From assembly GCA_025526915.1 (NCBI GenBank), contig JAHLKH010000014.1, positions 157,936 to 221,935 of the forward strand: a DNA stretch of 64,000 bases, read 5' to 3'. Each line of letters opens with the position of its first letter. Positions within the stretch are counted from its first letter, which is position 1. The position numbers and the translations under genes were made by a program. Origin of the DNA: Entophlyctis helioformis (taxonomy: Eukaryota > Chytridiomycota > Chytridiomycetes > Chytridiales > Chytriomycetaceae). Under the pieces are notes generated by a model. That model was not told the origin of the DNA and did no database searches. It saw nothing but the letters and a program-made list of their open reading frames with translations. Below, piece by piece: positions 34,394-46,100 of this stretch.

Positions 34394-36174
34394 GGCGAGG
34401 ATGTGCGCGTGACACGAGACGTGGAACGTGATGCGTTGGTTGGTTGGTGATGGTGGTCGTGATGCGTTGGTTGGCGACACGAGCTGAGCGACACGGGCTG
34501 GCGGGCGGGTGAAATGCGGGCGCGAGGCGGCGGAGGCCAGATGTGCGTGAGACGTGTGCGAGACGTGCGTGAGGCGGGCAGGGGGAGGGGGCTGTGCGCG
34601 GCTGAGCGACCGACAGAGCGTGTGCGGGATCGGCAGTCGGGATCTCAGACCGAGCGAGCGGACGAGTGCGGGCTGGATGGACAGATGGCTGGCTGGCTGG
34701 CTGGCGGCCAAGGGGCTGGACTGGACAAGACTCTTGGACTCGTGGACTCGTGGCCTCTGAGGCTCTTGGTGGCAGACGGCAGCAGACGGCAGCAGACGGC
34801 AGCAGAAGCGAGGAGAGGACTGGGCTGGGCTGGGCTGGGCTGGCTGGGCTGGGCTGCGAGCACTGGACTTTGGGTTGTGTGGCGGGCGTGACCATGGTTA
34901 GCTGCGCTGCCATTGGATTCGAAGCGCTGGATACGCCTGCGTATGGAGCAAGCACGAGCGACACCAGCACGAGCGACACCAACACGGCCAAAGGTGCAAT
35001 GGACTGGGCTGGCTGGGCTCGACTGGCTGGGCCGTTGGTGGGCAGGAGACACACGGCGAGGCATGGCAAGGCAAGGCATGCAAGGACCTGCACGTACGTT
35101 GGCGAGGAGGGGCTGGCGAGGAGAGAGATAAGAGCAGGCGGGCAGGCGGGCAGGCTGGCGAGGACAGGCGGGTGCAGGGCAGCCCAGAGCGGGGATCCGT
35201 CGCCCTTTTGTCTGCCGCCAAGACTGCACGCTCACGCCCGCCGACTCAGCCTGCTGCTGCTGCTGGTGCCGTCTGTCTGCCGGCCAGCTGCCACCTGTCT
35301 GCAGGCCCAGCTGCCGGCGGTGGGCCGCTGGATCGCAGATTCCAGCTCTCATCGGCGGAACAACAGGATCGGCGCAATCGCGATCGTGCCACGCCGCGTC
35401 GCGTGTCTGTTGCCCGCGCCAGAGCCGGGCGGATCCGGCTGCTCGGACCGGCCGCGAGTCACGGCGCGACGTCAGCGGGCGGCGGGCACTTGTCCGTCCG
35501 TCCGTCCGGGCTGTCCGGGCTGTCCGTCCGTCCGAGAACTTCCGGGCGGAGGACCGGTCGGCGGGCTGGCTGTCCGTCGCTCCGTCGCTCCTTTGGTCCG
35601 TCGCTCCGGGCGGGTTGTCCGCCCTCGGCAGCTGCCCTGCCCGCTCCCGCTGCGGCCAGCCTGCTCCTACTTTCGTGTGCCGGTCGCCAGCACATCGCTG
35701 ACTAAGCCTGCCCTTGAACGAGCCAGACCCTCGCCGTCTGTTCTCGGGCTCTGTTCTCTGGCTCTGGTCGCCCCGATCTGGCTTCGCTTTGCTTGGCATA
35801 GCAGCGACAGGAGAGGTGGCGGCTGTGGAGCCGCACAGGAGGCGAGCATGCCGAGCGCATTGGCCGCCAGGTGGCACGTGTCCAGAAGGCCCGCTCACCT
35901 CCTCACGTGCGCAGCCCCATGATCAGGCGGCTGCTCACGCGGCTGCTCACGCGACCACCAGGCATGCGTCAGTCCTGCGTCATCAGAATCCCATTTCATT
36001 GGAGCACATGCACGTGCACTTGCAGCCAACGTGCAGCCAACGTGCAGCCAACGTGTGCCGACCGTGTGGTGACCGTGCATGGCATTGTCGCGTACCCGCG
36101 CGGGTCGCAGCCAGCCAGCCAGCCTGGCTGCCAGCACCCACTTCCACCACCCACCCCCACACCCCTTTCGTCCT

Positions 36175-37585
36175 CTACACCGCCTCGTCGCCAGGCAACT
36201 TGGGAATATCCTCATCGAGAACAATGTCGTTGTCGCCCCAGATCCCAGATGCCGCTCCGCCTGACAGCGTCGATCCCGTCATGCCCATATCTCGCAGATC
36301 GCCTACGCCGTCCTCGTCGTCACCACCGTTGCCACTGCCATCATCGCCGTTGCCACTGCCATTACCACTGCCATTACCATTACCGCTCGCAGAAGCCGCG
36401 TCGCTTACGAGAATCTCAATAACCAGAAACGTGACGCTCTTGTCTTTGCTGCGCAGCGCCATGCGGAACGGCTGGCCGCAGAGCATCGACCGCAGATCAA
36501 TCGACACGGCCGGCATCTTGATGCGGAACGTGTTGGGGTCAAAGAACGGGTTGAAGCTTTCAAACGCTGCGTTGCATGCCGTGTTGGCCATCGTACCGGC
36601 CGTCCCAGACATTCGAGTCGCATGCGTAGATGACGGTGAGCATGTGAGTGGGTCAGTAGAGTGTCGTCTGGCTGCCTGATGGCAATCTCCATGCAACCAC
36701 GGCCGCAGAAGTGAGAGTCGGCCGGCCCTTCCGAGTCACAGAGATCAGCAAGTCGCAGTCCCCGCACTCACCAAACACCGTGTCGGGGTTGATCATGACC
36801 TGCTGGCGCGTCTCGGCAGACGTGAACAGTTTGCGTCGAGCAGACACGAGCTGCTCGCGGTTGGCCGCATCCGCCTTGGCCGCATCGGCCGCTGCCTTGG
36901 TTGCGCTCGCATTCGACGTCGACCTCGAGAACAGCGAGAACCGTCCAGCAGGCGCGCTCGGAGTCGCCGGCCCCGTCGGCGTCGACGACCCAGCAGCCGT
37001 CGCAGCCGTCGCAGCCGTCGCAGCACCCGTGTTCGCCGATTTCGCGCCAGCCATCTTGGCAGCGAGATGTGGCGGCAACAACGCCTGCACGTCCTCTTCG
37101 ACCTGCAGTCTGAACGGGCCCGGCCCATTGCCATTGCCATCGCCGGCCGTCTCGCCCGCACGCCACGCCGCTGCCGCACACGCACTCGTAATCACATACG
37201 ACTGCACAAACGGCTTATCGCCCGCAAGCTGCGCCGTCGACCCGGGATCCACCATCTGCCAGAACTTTGTGAAAAAGCCCGTCATCTTGGACACCCGCAG
37301 CGGCGCGTCCCAGTCGGACGCCCACACGAGATCCTCGAGACACCACGGCCTGCGGAACCGCCCTTGCACTTGGATCGAGTGGATGCGCTTGCGGCCGGTA
37401 AAGTACGGGATCGTGGCGATGCGTGTCTTGCCCGCTGGCACGACGCCGCGGAAATTGTTGATGCGCACGAGCACGTCGCCGATAAACTCGGGCGAGTCGA
37501 TGCGGGTCGGGTTGGCCTCGTCGTTTGGGTTGATCAGCTGCATCGTGTCCGGCGAGGACCCGACACGCACAGCGACTGTTGCCAT
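36175..37585 (-). CDS. DUF1769 (Duc1/UPF0590) family protein
   Basis: The fungal DUF1769 family includes fission yeast Duc1, a cortical protein with a membrane-phosphoinositide link; the biochemical role is poorly defined. Exon 1 is 36772-37585, from ATG 37585. It carries VRVGSSPDTMQLINPNDEANP, IDSPEFIGDVLVRINNFRG, and the hallmark HSIQVQGRFRR, followed by a disordered Ala-rich insert. After an intron of about 90 nt (acceptor tentatively GGCAG near 36679) the second exon gives NTACNAAFESFNPFFDPNTF and RSMLCGQPFRMALRSKDKSVTFLVIE, both typical of the family. It ends in an acidic Gly/Asn/Asp tail. The second acceptor is uncertain because few AG dinucleotides fit the phase. Confidence 0.8.
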
Positions 37586-38063
37586 GTCTGCTTGTCTGTC
37601 TGCCTGTCTGTCTGTATGTGGGCCTGTCTGTCTGTTTGTTGTTGTCTGGACTGTCTTGTCGCGAATCTGTTGTGGCATGGGGGGTCAGCGTTTGTTTTGG
37701 CATCTCTGCTTTTGCTGGATGTGCGTGCGGGGAGCGGGGAGTAGGGGGCATCGCACAGGTGCACCAGCTATACTGCTCGCCAGCCGAAAGCACACCTCGC
37801 CAAGAATGGGATGCGACCAAGGGTGTCCTGATTGCTGCTCCACTGGCTTGCTTCTCTTGACGCTTGCTCGGCGCACAACGATGCCGCCGCGGGTGTTTGT
37901 TTATATCGCAGTTGCGACCGTTGGTGTTGTGGGAGGACGGGGCAAAAATGGCCGGCTGCGCATGCCCGGCACGGAGGGGCACGGCAACGGCCGCAGCGTC
38001 GTGGATGCGCTGTTGTGCACCAGCCGCGATCTCGGCGTTTCTTTCACCGCAACCACAACACAC
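37586..38063. promoter_or_regulatory. divergent intergenic region, DUF1769 / TXNDC17-like
   Basis: These 478 bp separate two divergently oriented start codons. CTGTCTGT simple repeats lie at about 37586-37650, next to the DUF1769 start. The rest is GC-rich with no recognisable TATA or CCAAT element, and I see no gene in it. Confidence 0.4.
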
Positions 38064-38514
38064 ATGAAGATCATCCGCGTCAACGACGCTGCCAAGTTCG
38101 ACGCCGTGCTGGCCGAGACGCTCGCCGCTGCACCTGGCCGTGTCTTTGGGCTCTTCTTTGGCACCGAGGAGCCGTCCACGGGCAACTCGTGGTGCCCCGA
38201 CTGCGTGATAGGTGCACCGCACTCGCCGTTCCTTGTCTCGTTTCGCCTCGTTCATGCTGCTGACCCACTGCTTGTCGACAGCCGACCCGCTCGTCCGCAA
38301 GGCCATCGGCACGGTGGCCAACTCGACGCTCATCGAAGCACCGGCCGGCCTGCGGTCAGAGTACCGCGCCAACAACCCGTACCGCAACCACCCCGAGGTG
38401 AAGCTCGTGGCCGTGCCGACGCTCGTCGAGTTCACGCCCGCCGGCAAGCGCAAGCAGGCGCTCATCGAGGCCGAGTGTGCCCGCCAGGATCTTCTCGACA
38501 CGTTCATTGCGTGA
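38064..38514 (+). CDS. thioredoxin-like protein, TXNDC17 (DUF953) family
   Basis: TXNDC17/TRP14 is a cytosolic thioredoxin-related oxidoreductase. Two exons, 38064-38211 and 38282-38514, give 126 residues, the normal length. The active site is WCPDC in GNSWCPDCVIADPLV, matching the family's WCPDC instead of the thioredoxin WCGPC. The cis-Pro segment VKLVAVPTLVEF and the closing ECARQDLLDTF also match. There is no targeting sequence. The intron (38212-38281) interrupts the codon for the Ala just after the active site. Confidence 0.92.
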
Positions 38515-38929
38515 TCGCATGGCGTGCTTGCGTGTGTGCGCTCGTGTGTGCTTGTGCACGCCGCAAACGGAATAAACAGCCCCGGCCATGGGCCATGTAA
38601 CGACAGGGGAAGCAACAGCCAGACGTCACACACCGCCAGTGCACCAGCCAGGCGATCCAACAAAAAGACTATCGTTGGCTGCCGGAGCAAAAGCGCTCAG
38701 TTGTTATAAAGTTTGCTTGTCACTGTGCTACTTGAGCACTCAGGATTAGCATGTAAGCCCTCACTGCGCGAATTGCCGCAAACATGCAGTCCTGTTATTC
38801 GCACGCAGCCGGCTATCCAGACGGGGTTGTGGGATAGCCATTGACCGCAAAATTTCGCATTTCACCGCTGGGCAGCAGACGAAGCCTTGGACAACAACTG
38901 CTGCAGCACGAGGCCGATCGTGCTCTTTA
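38515..38929. other. intergenic, convergent 3' ends
   Basis: Lies between the TXNDC17-like stop and the stop codon of the SMG7-like gene on the other strand. It becomes AT-richer around 38640-38790. No ORF of interest, no tRNA fold and no repeat was found. Confidence 0.4.
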
Positions 38930-39079
38930 TTACTTGTTGCGAGTCTCTCCGCCACTGCGTCGGACCCCACTACCACCACCACCACTACCAGCATTGAACG
39001 ATTCCAAAAACGATGGCAAAGGTGACTGGTTCGGCAACACGGCAAGCGGCGACAACGCGCCATACCATCCCGAGCCATT

Positions 39080-39111
<32 letters not shown>

Positions 39112-42100
39112 GTTGCTGCTGATGTGGAGACGGCGAAGCCAGCAGCTGTGCACCCATCGATGCCGTGCTCGTGGGCGACCGGAACGTGTACACTAGATCG
39201 CCGTCATCCGGCTCGACCGCAGCCATCCAGCCACCCTCGATGCCGTTCGAGAACGCCGCCATGTGGTGGAGGCCGCTGCTGAGCACCGAGTGCAGGAGTG
39301 GTTGCTGTTGCTGATGTTGTTGCGGCTGGCTTCCATTGCCACCACCACCGCCACCGTGCACTGACTTGCCGTGCGCAGCAGTGCCGGGCGAGGCGTCGCC
39401 AATCTGGCCAAGCGGGCTGCGCGTGCTCGAGCGAAGTGGCATCGGCCCAGCATGCGTATGGCCGACAGGGATTGGCGACGATGCCGACGGCGACGGAGAT
39501 GGCGATGTGGACAACGAGCCTATCGACCGTGCCGACAGGACCTCGCTGGCCGACCGCGTCATGCCCAGCGGCGTCGCGTCAAAAATGCGGTGGAATCCAG
39601 CCGTCACTGGCTGGCCTTGACCCTGACCTTGGCTCTGGCTCTGACCGAGCGCCAACGCCATCGGCCGGCCCGCTCGATCGCCGATATGGCTGACAAGACG
39701 GCCGCCGCCCAGCCAGCCAGCCGCCGACACTGGTCTGGCAATCCCACCCAATCCGGCATCACCAGCATCACCGACATCACCGCCGGCATCGCCACCACCA
39801 CCACCGCCGTCGTTCTTGTTGATACGGTCATCATCCTCCTCGTCAAGACGGAGGTACTCGAGCGTCTTGGCCGCGCCGTCTTCAAAGACCTCCTGCATGT
39901 CCAGCACAGAGTCCGTGTCGGTGGCGCCATTCGTGTCACTGAGCCCAAGCTCGTGGCCAAACCTAGTGCCCAGAATCATCCCAGCCTCACCACCACCACC
40001 ACCACCACCACCGTTGCCACTGCCACTGCCACTACCACCACCACCAGTGACCGCGATCCCGAGCGTCGCCTTGAGAGCCTGGCGTGCCGCGTCATTCGCA
40101 GCATACGTGTCCATGAGGTCAGCCAGCCGCGGCGAGTCGAGGACCGAGCCGGCCGCTATAAAGGGAGACGGCGACGCGGACCGCGATGCCAGGAACCCCG
40201 CAGTCACGCGTCCGGGCGAGCCAACGTGGCCGTCCGCAGCATGGGCCGACGCCATGGACGCGATGGGCGGCCGCGGCACGTCCCATGACCCACTGCCGGC
40301 AGACGCGGACGGACCAGCGTTCCAGATGCCGCCTGCAGACGCGACGGACAGGGGCGGTTGTGCAAGCGGTGTGCCCAAAGAGGCGTGCAGGGCCGACGGC
40401 GAGGAGCTGCCGTGGTCGTCGCGGGACGCGGCTGCCAGCCGAGCAGCAAACGGGATGCTGCCAAAGACGTCGGCCAGCGGCTCAGGCGAGGCTGCTGTCG
40501 GCAGCAGGGTGACCGACTGTGGCGGCAGCGACCGGGGCTGTGGCATGGGCGGCTCGGATGTGTAGAGGCTGAACGATCCCTGCTCGGTGTGGCGCATAGC
40601 GACGTACAGCAGGCGTGGCTGGCCCACAAGCGCGTCAGGAGCTGGTGCGTGTGCAGGGCGTGTGGCGCGTCTGCTTACCTCGAGAGCAGGCGACGCTAGT
40701 TGGTTGGCGAGCATGAGGATCTGGGCCAGCCGCACCGGCACCAAGTCGAGCTCAGACAGCGGCTGGCGCGAGGCAGTTCCGCGAGACCGTCGCGGCGAGT
40801 CTTGGTCTGCAACAGCCGACGCCGTCTGGATGCCAAGTCCGTCGAGACCGTCGAGACCGCCGCGACCCGACGCGGACAAGGGGCTGCCAGCAGCCGATGT
40901 CGGCGGCACAGCAGCAACAGCAGCAGGCGGCCCAATCGCCAGGAACCCACGCCACTCTGTGTCCTCGGGCACGGCGCCAGACGCGGCAACGGCAGCGAGT
41001 CCAGCCGCGTCGACAGGCCCCTGCCAGATCGTTGCGTGCGTCTCAGAGAGCGTCGAGCAAAGCCGCGCCAAAAGTGCCCAGTCGTCAGGGCTCGATGGAC
41101 CAGGCGCCACTCCAAGTCCCACGCGGTGCACGACAAACCGGAGGATAAACTTGACATGCAGGAGCAGCGGCTCAAAGAACCGCAGCGCCTTGGGTCCGTT
41201 GCCGTGCTGGGCAGGGTCCCACGCCAGCCCCTGCTGCAGCTGGGCCTGCGCCAGGCGATCAACGCTCTCGAGAATGATGCGGCAAAAGTCCCACACGAAC
41301 CGCACCACGTGCGCCACGTCCGGCGGATGCAGCCCCGTCGCGTAGTTGCGCATCGACAGGGACGACGAGGACGACGACGAGGCAGAGGATCTGCTGTGGC
41401 GGTGATGGTCGGCCGACTCAAAGGGGTGCTCAGAGACGTAGAGCACCGAGATGGCAATGGCCAGCATGCTCTTGATGTCGGCAATGGTGATGTTGAGACG
41501 CTCGCGGAGGGACGCGTCGGTGAGAAACGTCTGGATCTTGGCAATCATGGGGGCAGAGGCTGCGGCAAACGCGGCACCGCTGCGATGGGGGCCAAGAAGG
41601 AGGCCCATGTGGGCCATGTACTCGGTGGCAAACGGCGGCGGCGACGACGAGTCGCGGGAAATCTTGCTGCGGGCGTCTGTGCACCATTTGAGGATGTTGG
41701 AGAGGGCAGACACGTATGGGGTTTTGGCGATGATGCTGCGAAAGGCGAGCTCGTATGAGGCGAGAAAGTCTGTTTTGAAGAGAGTGGTGATGACCGAGAG
41801 CTGGTTGTAGGGATGGCCCTGGTCAGGCTCGAGATCGATGGCAAGCTGGTAGAAGCGGCGGGCGAGTCTGCAGCGATCGTCGCGGCCATTTGAGCGGACG
41901 CTAGCGTTGACGTCGCGGTATCGTGCCAGATCGCCCAGATGCAGCAGTGTCCTGTACATGGCGAGCTTGACGTGCTCATGGGGCAGCGTCGACGACCTTG
42001 CATCGGCAGCGTAGTAGCCTGTCGGATCGCACAAGTCGTCTGCAGGTCCAGAGGAAAAGGCAGGCGGGTGGGTTAGACTTGGGCAACAATGGGAAACAAG

Positions 42101-43028
42101 CCAAGGACACGCGAACCGTGCCTTGGGCGAGGTGTGTGTACGAGTCGTCCAAGTCTGGATCGGCAAAGGCCAGCGAGGAGGCACCGCCGTCGTACTCCAT
42201 GCAGATGCTGAGCCTGCGCATGATGGCGGCAGTTGAGGACGGATAGGAGGAGCGGGCGTGCAGCTTGCGCATCAGCTCGAGATAGAAGCCGATGGCCTCT
42301 GAGAGGAAGCAGCGGAAGTCGGCCATGAGCGAGAGGTGGTCGCGCTGCAGATCGGCAGCGGAAGGGGCCGTGGACGAGCGGGGATGGGCGGCCTGTCGGG
42401 ACTTTGTAGCCATCTGGCGAGCAGAGGGTGAGTTTGTGTGCACCGAGGGGGCAAGCGAGAAGATAAGCGCGGCGACGTACGTCGTGCAGACGCGAGCGCA
42501 TGTGCTCGATGACGTCGTGGTGGGGCACCTTCCACAGGTGGTTCTCTGCCAGGTGGACGTCGTGCGACAGCAGCACAAAGCGCTCGAGATCGGCCTTGAG
42601 GCTGCAGGTGCGGGATGGTGCGATGGTAGGATGGTAGGATAGTCAGACACGACGCACCAAGACACGAAGCACCAAGACACGAAGGTCCAACGTACACGTC
42701 GCGCAGGCTGCGCACGCGGCTGTCCAGCGGGCCGTCCTTGGCCAGCAGGGTCTTGAACAGCGCACGCTGCTTGTCGAGGGCGCTGCGGGGCGGGCAGCAG
42801 GGCAGCCAGGCAGGCGGGTCAGCCAGGCAGGTGGGTCAGCCAGGCTGGCAAGTGCACGCACCTGGGCAGGCGGACATGGCTGCTGTCCTTGCTGTGGTTG
42901 TGGTTGTCCTTGTGGTTGTCCTTGTGGTTGTCCTTGTGGTTGTGCGAGTGCCGTGCTGCGGGCTGCGCAGGGCCTGCCGTCGCAGCACCCGTAGCCACTC
43001 CAGCAGGAGCAGTGAGGTCGGCGGGCAT
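38930..43028 (-). CDS. EST1/SMG5-7-like protein (14-3-3-like and TPR region)
   Basis: Relatives act in nonsense-mediated decay (SMG7) or telomerase recruitment (Est1). Exons: 42862-43028, 42696-42782, 42481-42601, 42117-42413 and 42039-38930. The N-terminal exons give helical sequence (ALDKQRALFKTLLAKDGPL, LKADLERFVLLSHDVHLAENHLW). The EST1 core is clear: VKLAMYRTLLHLGDLARYRD, RLARRFYQLAIDLEPDQGHPYNQLSV and ASYELAFRSIIAKTPYVSA. A disordered C-terminal half of about 600 residues has a poly-Gln run near 39080-39120. The junction between exons 4 and 5 does not keep phase: donor ACG-GTTCGC is phase 0 but the acceptor needs phase 1. Either a base is missing or another donor is used. The N-terminus contains an HNHKDNHKDN repeat. 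Confidence 0.78.
39078..39121. repeat. CAG/CTG trinucleotide repeat coding poly-Gln
   Basis: About 13-15 GCTGCT/GTTGCT triplets on the plus strand correspond to a Gln run in the C-terminal region of the SMG7-like protein. Confidence 0.8.
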
Positions 43029-43158
43029 GTCCAAGGCGGGCAAAGTGGCAATCTGCTCGGCGTGTCGGCAAGAGCGACTTGCGACGTGCGACCACAACTA
43101 CGACCACAACTACGACAACTACGACGACGACCTCAACCAACTACGACAACCACCCGCC
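43029..43158. promoter_or_regulatory. 130-bp divergent promoter region, SMG7-like / RAB3GAP1
   Basis: The two start codons are 130 bp apart on opposite strands. The interval contains a repeated ACAACTACGACCACAACTACGAC unit (about 43093-43150). No TATA box is visible. Confidence 0.5.
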
Positions 43159-46100
43159 ATGGCCACGCCTGCCACCACGGCCGCAGCAGCAGCCACCGAC
43201 GACGACAACGTCTTTGAAATCGTCGACTTTACCGTGAGTGTCAGCGCACTTGGCCACCACCACCACCCACCACCACCACCACCGCTGTCTTGTCTTGCGT
43301 GCCCTCTTACAACCGAGCCCTCTTACAACCGAGCCCTTGTCTAACATGCCCTTGTCTAACATGCCCCCGTCTTACCATGCCCCCGTCTAACGTCTGCCAG
43401 GCCGCGTCGCCGCTCGAGCGGCTCGTGTCGTCCCTCGAGGCCGTGCTGTCCAAGTGGGCCGTGACCCACGGCCGGCTCGGCGTGCTCGACCCGTCCCGCC
43501 TGCCGCCCTCTCATGCACACGCTCATGCACACGCTCATGGACACGCTCATGCACACGCTCATGCACACGCTCACTCTCATGCACACAACACGTCCGCCGC
43601 GTCCGCCGCGTCCTTGCTCGACAAAAAGGCCTCCATCGACTCGTTTGCCTTTGTGCCCTCGCTCTCCCACTCGCACGGCATCGCCTCGTCCTCGTCGCCG
43701 GCTGCCTCGTCTGCGCATCCTTCCTCGTCCGACTTTGTCCGGCGCGAGTCCATCGTCTTTGACGGCATCGTCTACACCGTCACCTACCAGTGCCTGCCCC
43801 CAAAGCCGCTCTCGCCTTCTCCGCCTTCGCATCCCACTGCATCTAGCCAAGCAGCAAATGCCGCCAATCCAGCCAATCCAGCCCATCCAGCCGACCCAGC
43901 AAGTGCTGCCCACTCTCGCAGTGGATCCGCCTCGTTGCTGCACTCGCGCTCGCCTTCCGCTGCTCCCTTGCACCAGCAGTCGCGTCTGCTCAAGGTCGAC
44001 CGATCCATTGCCGACTCGCTGGCCAGCTACGTGCCGGGCATCATGGCCATGTCAGAGTTCCTGACCTATCCGGGCTCGTGGACAAACAGCCTCAGCACTG
44101 CGTCGCTCGACGCGTCGCCCTTGTCGGCTGCCGCTGCTGCTGCCGTGGCTGCATCTGGCTTCTCCTCGTCGGTCTTGTCTACTGGCGCGTCAACGTCCTT
44201 TCCGTCGTCGCCGGCACTCGGACGCCCCGGATCGTATTCGTCGCCATCGTCGCCTGCTGACGTCTACTCGCCCCTGCACCGCTGGACGTCCCTCACCCAC
44301 ATCATCACGTTTTCTGGATCGTCGGCGTCGGCCTCGGCTGCTGGATATAGCCAGTATGGCATGGGCACGGGCATGAGCACGGGCAGCTCATCTCTCGGCG
44401 GTGGCGGTGGAAACCTGTCCCCCTCTTCTGCGTCGCGCAAGCTGCCCGGCTCGACGCTTGCATCTGCAGCCACAATCGACATCAACACGTGCAAGCTGTT
44501 TGCCTCGGCCTTTGCCATGGCCCTCTCCAGCACAGGATGCACGCTCCCCGTGTTTATCCAGACCGGCCAGCCGTGGAAGCTGCTGTATCACGGCGTCTCG
44601 GTGATCGGAGGCACTGGCGCACCGGGCTTTGAGTCGGCCGGCATGCACAACGTCGAGCAGCGCTTCAAGATCACGCATCTTCCCTTTGTGCCGCCGGCAT
44701 TCGGCACGCTGGGGGCTCTCTGCAACATTTTCAAGGAACGCCACGGCCTGGCTGCGCCTGGCGCCGGTGCAGAGTCGTCGTCTGCAGACGTGCACAAGCA
44801 CATTTTTGCATCCGTGTCGACGCGCTACATTTCCAATGCGTCGTCGCCGCCGCCGCCTGTTGACGGATCTGCACCTGCACATGCATCTGCATCTGCTGCC
44901 GATTCCAAGACTGCCCTGTCTGGCACGATTCCTCTGCCTGTCGGGCAGGCGACTGACCCGATTCTGTGCATGTCGCTCGAGACCCACTATCCAGTCGCGC
45001 CGGTCGACAACTACATTGGCGTGCTCATCGATCCGGCCTTGTCGCCACTCTGGGACATTTCGTTTGTGCCTGCCGCCGAGCCGCGCTTCCAGAGCCTGAC
45101 CGGCATGCTGGTGCATGTCTTGGATGCCTGGGCAGAGACGCTTCCGGCGGGAGCCGACAGTATCCAGGCAATTGCGACCGAGCAGATGATGCTGCCTGGA
45201 TCCTTTTCTGCAACGGCTGGCCCGTCCATGTCGTCGGCGTCAACGGCGTCGTCGGCAGCGTCGCGCGGGCTGGGGCTTGGCGATGGCAGCCGCCAGCGGC
45301 TGGTGGACTACCACGACGTGCTCGACACGGTGCGGTTCATGCTCGAGACGGCCGAGATTGTGCCGCGGTTTGTGCGCGGCCGTCCTGCACACGGCGGGTC
45401 TGCTCGTAGTGCCGCCGGTGCAGCGTCTGGATCAGGATGGACAAGCCAGCCGCCCACTCCGAGCGCGTCGCTGGCGGCATCCGTGACAACCGACGGTCCG
45501 CCAGCAGCCGAGACAGCCGTCCCCATGGCGCGTGGTGGCGCGTCAACAGCTGCAACCAGCATCCCGCAGAGCGCCAAGCTGGCCACAGCGCCGGCAGACA
45601 GGCCCACGCCGCCGCCAACCAACCAGCTGATCGCACAGCTCCAGCACCAGTCCGTGACCGTCCCCATCAACTCGCCGCTCTGGCGGCTCTGCATCCGCCT
45701 CCTCGACGCCTGCCACACGCCACGCCCGCAGTTCCTCCGCTTCGATGCCGGCCCCATCGCGCTCCTCAAGGGCGTCTGGCAGGAATGGGTCACGGAGCTC
45801 ACCACGCTGTGGGATCTCGGCGTGTACATCCCTGGCGTCGACGTGCGGCTTCTCGACGACGACGGGAACCCAGACCCGTCGGGCCGCGTCGACGTGGACA
45901 TGCGCTACACGCTCCTCCACCAGAAGATGGCGATGCTCAATTGCTGCCTGTACCGCAAGGTGGGCGTCGTGCCGTCGCCGGATAATGTGCGCCGGCTGCT
46001 GGACGAGGCACGCGGCGGGCCTGGGTCGGCGGTCGCCGGCGGGCTTGCAAAACCCAAGACGAGCGATGGCGGTGGCATGGGTGGCATTGGTGGGCGAGCG

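Larger units (their letters stand above)
33921..36174. other. 2.25-kb repeat-rich intergenic region
   Basis: No gene is supported here. The stretch lies upstream of the PAS-kinase-like gene and downstream of the DUF1769 gene. It holds a CGTGC/GCCGT pentamer tract (about 34186-34300), a GGCTGGGCTG array (34317-34393), GGCTG tracts near 34686, 34825 and 35010, and a GTCCGTCCGGGCT repeat near 35490-35530. Long open frames exist but consist only of Trp/Gly/Ala/Arg/Ser-biased translation of the repeats. Additional 5' exons of the kinase gene, for instance encoding a PAS domain, could hide here, but I cannot see one. Confidence 0.5.

Noticed and set aside
34666..35922. A 418-codon plus-strand open frame
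   Set aside because: Trp/Gly/Ala-rich translation of simple repeats, with no domain, no splice context and weak codon structure.
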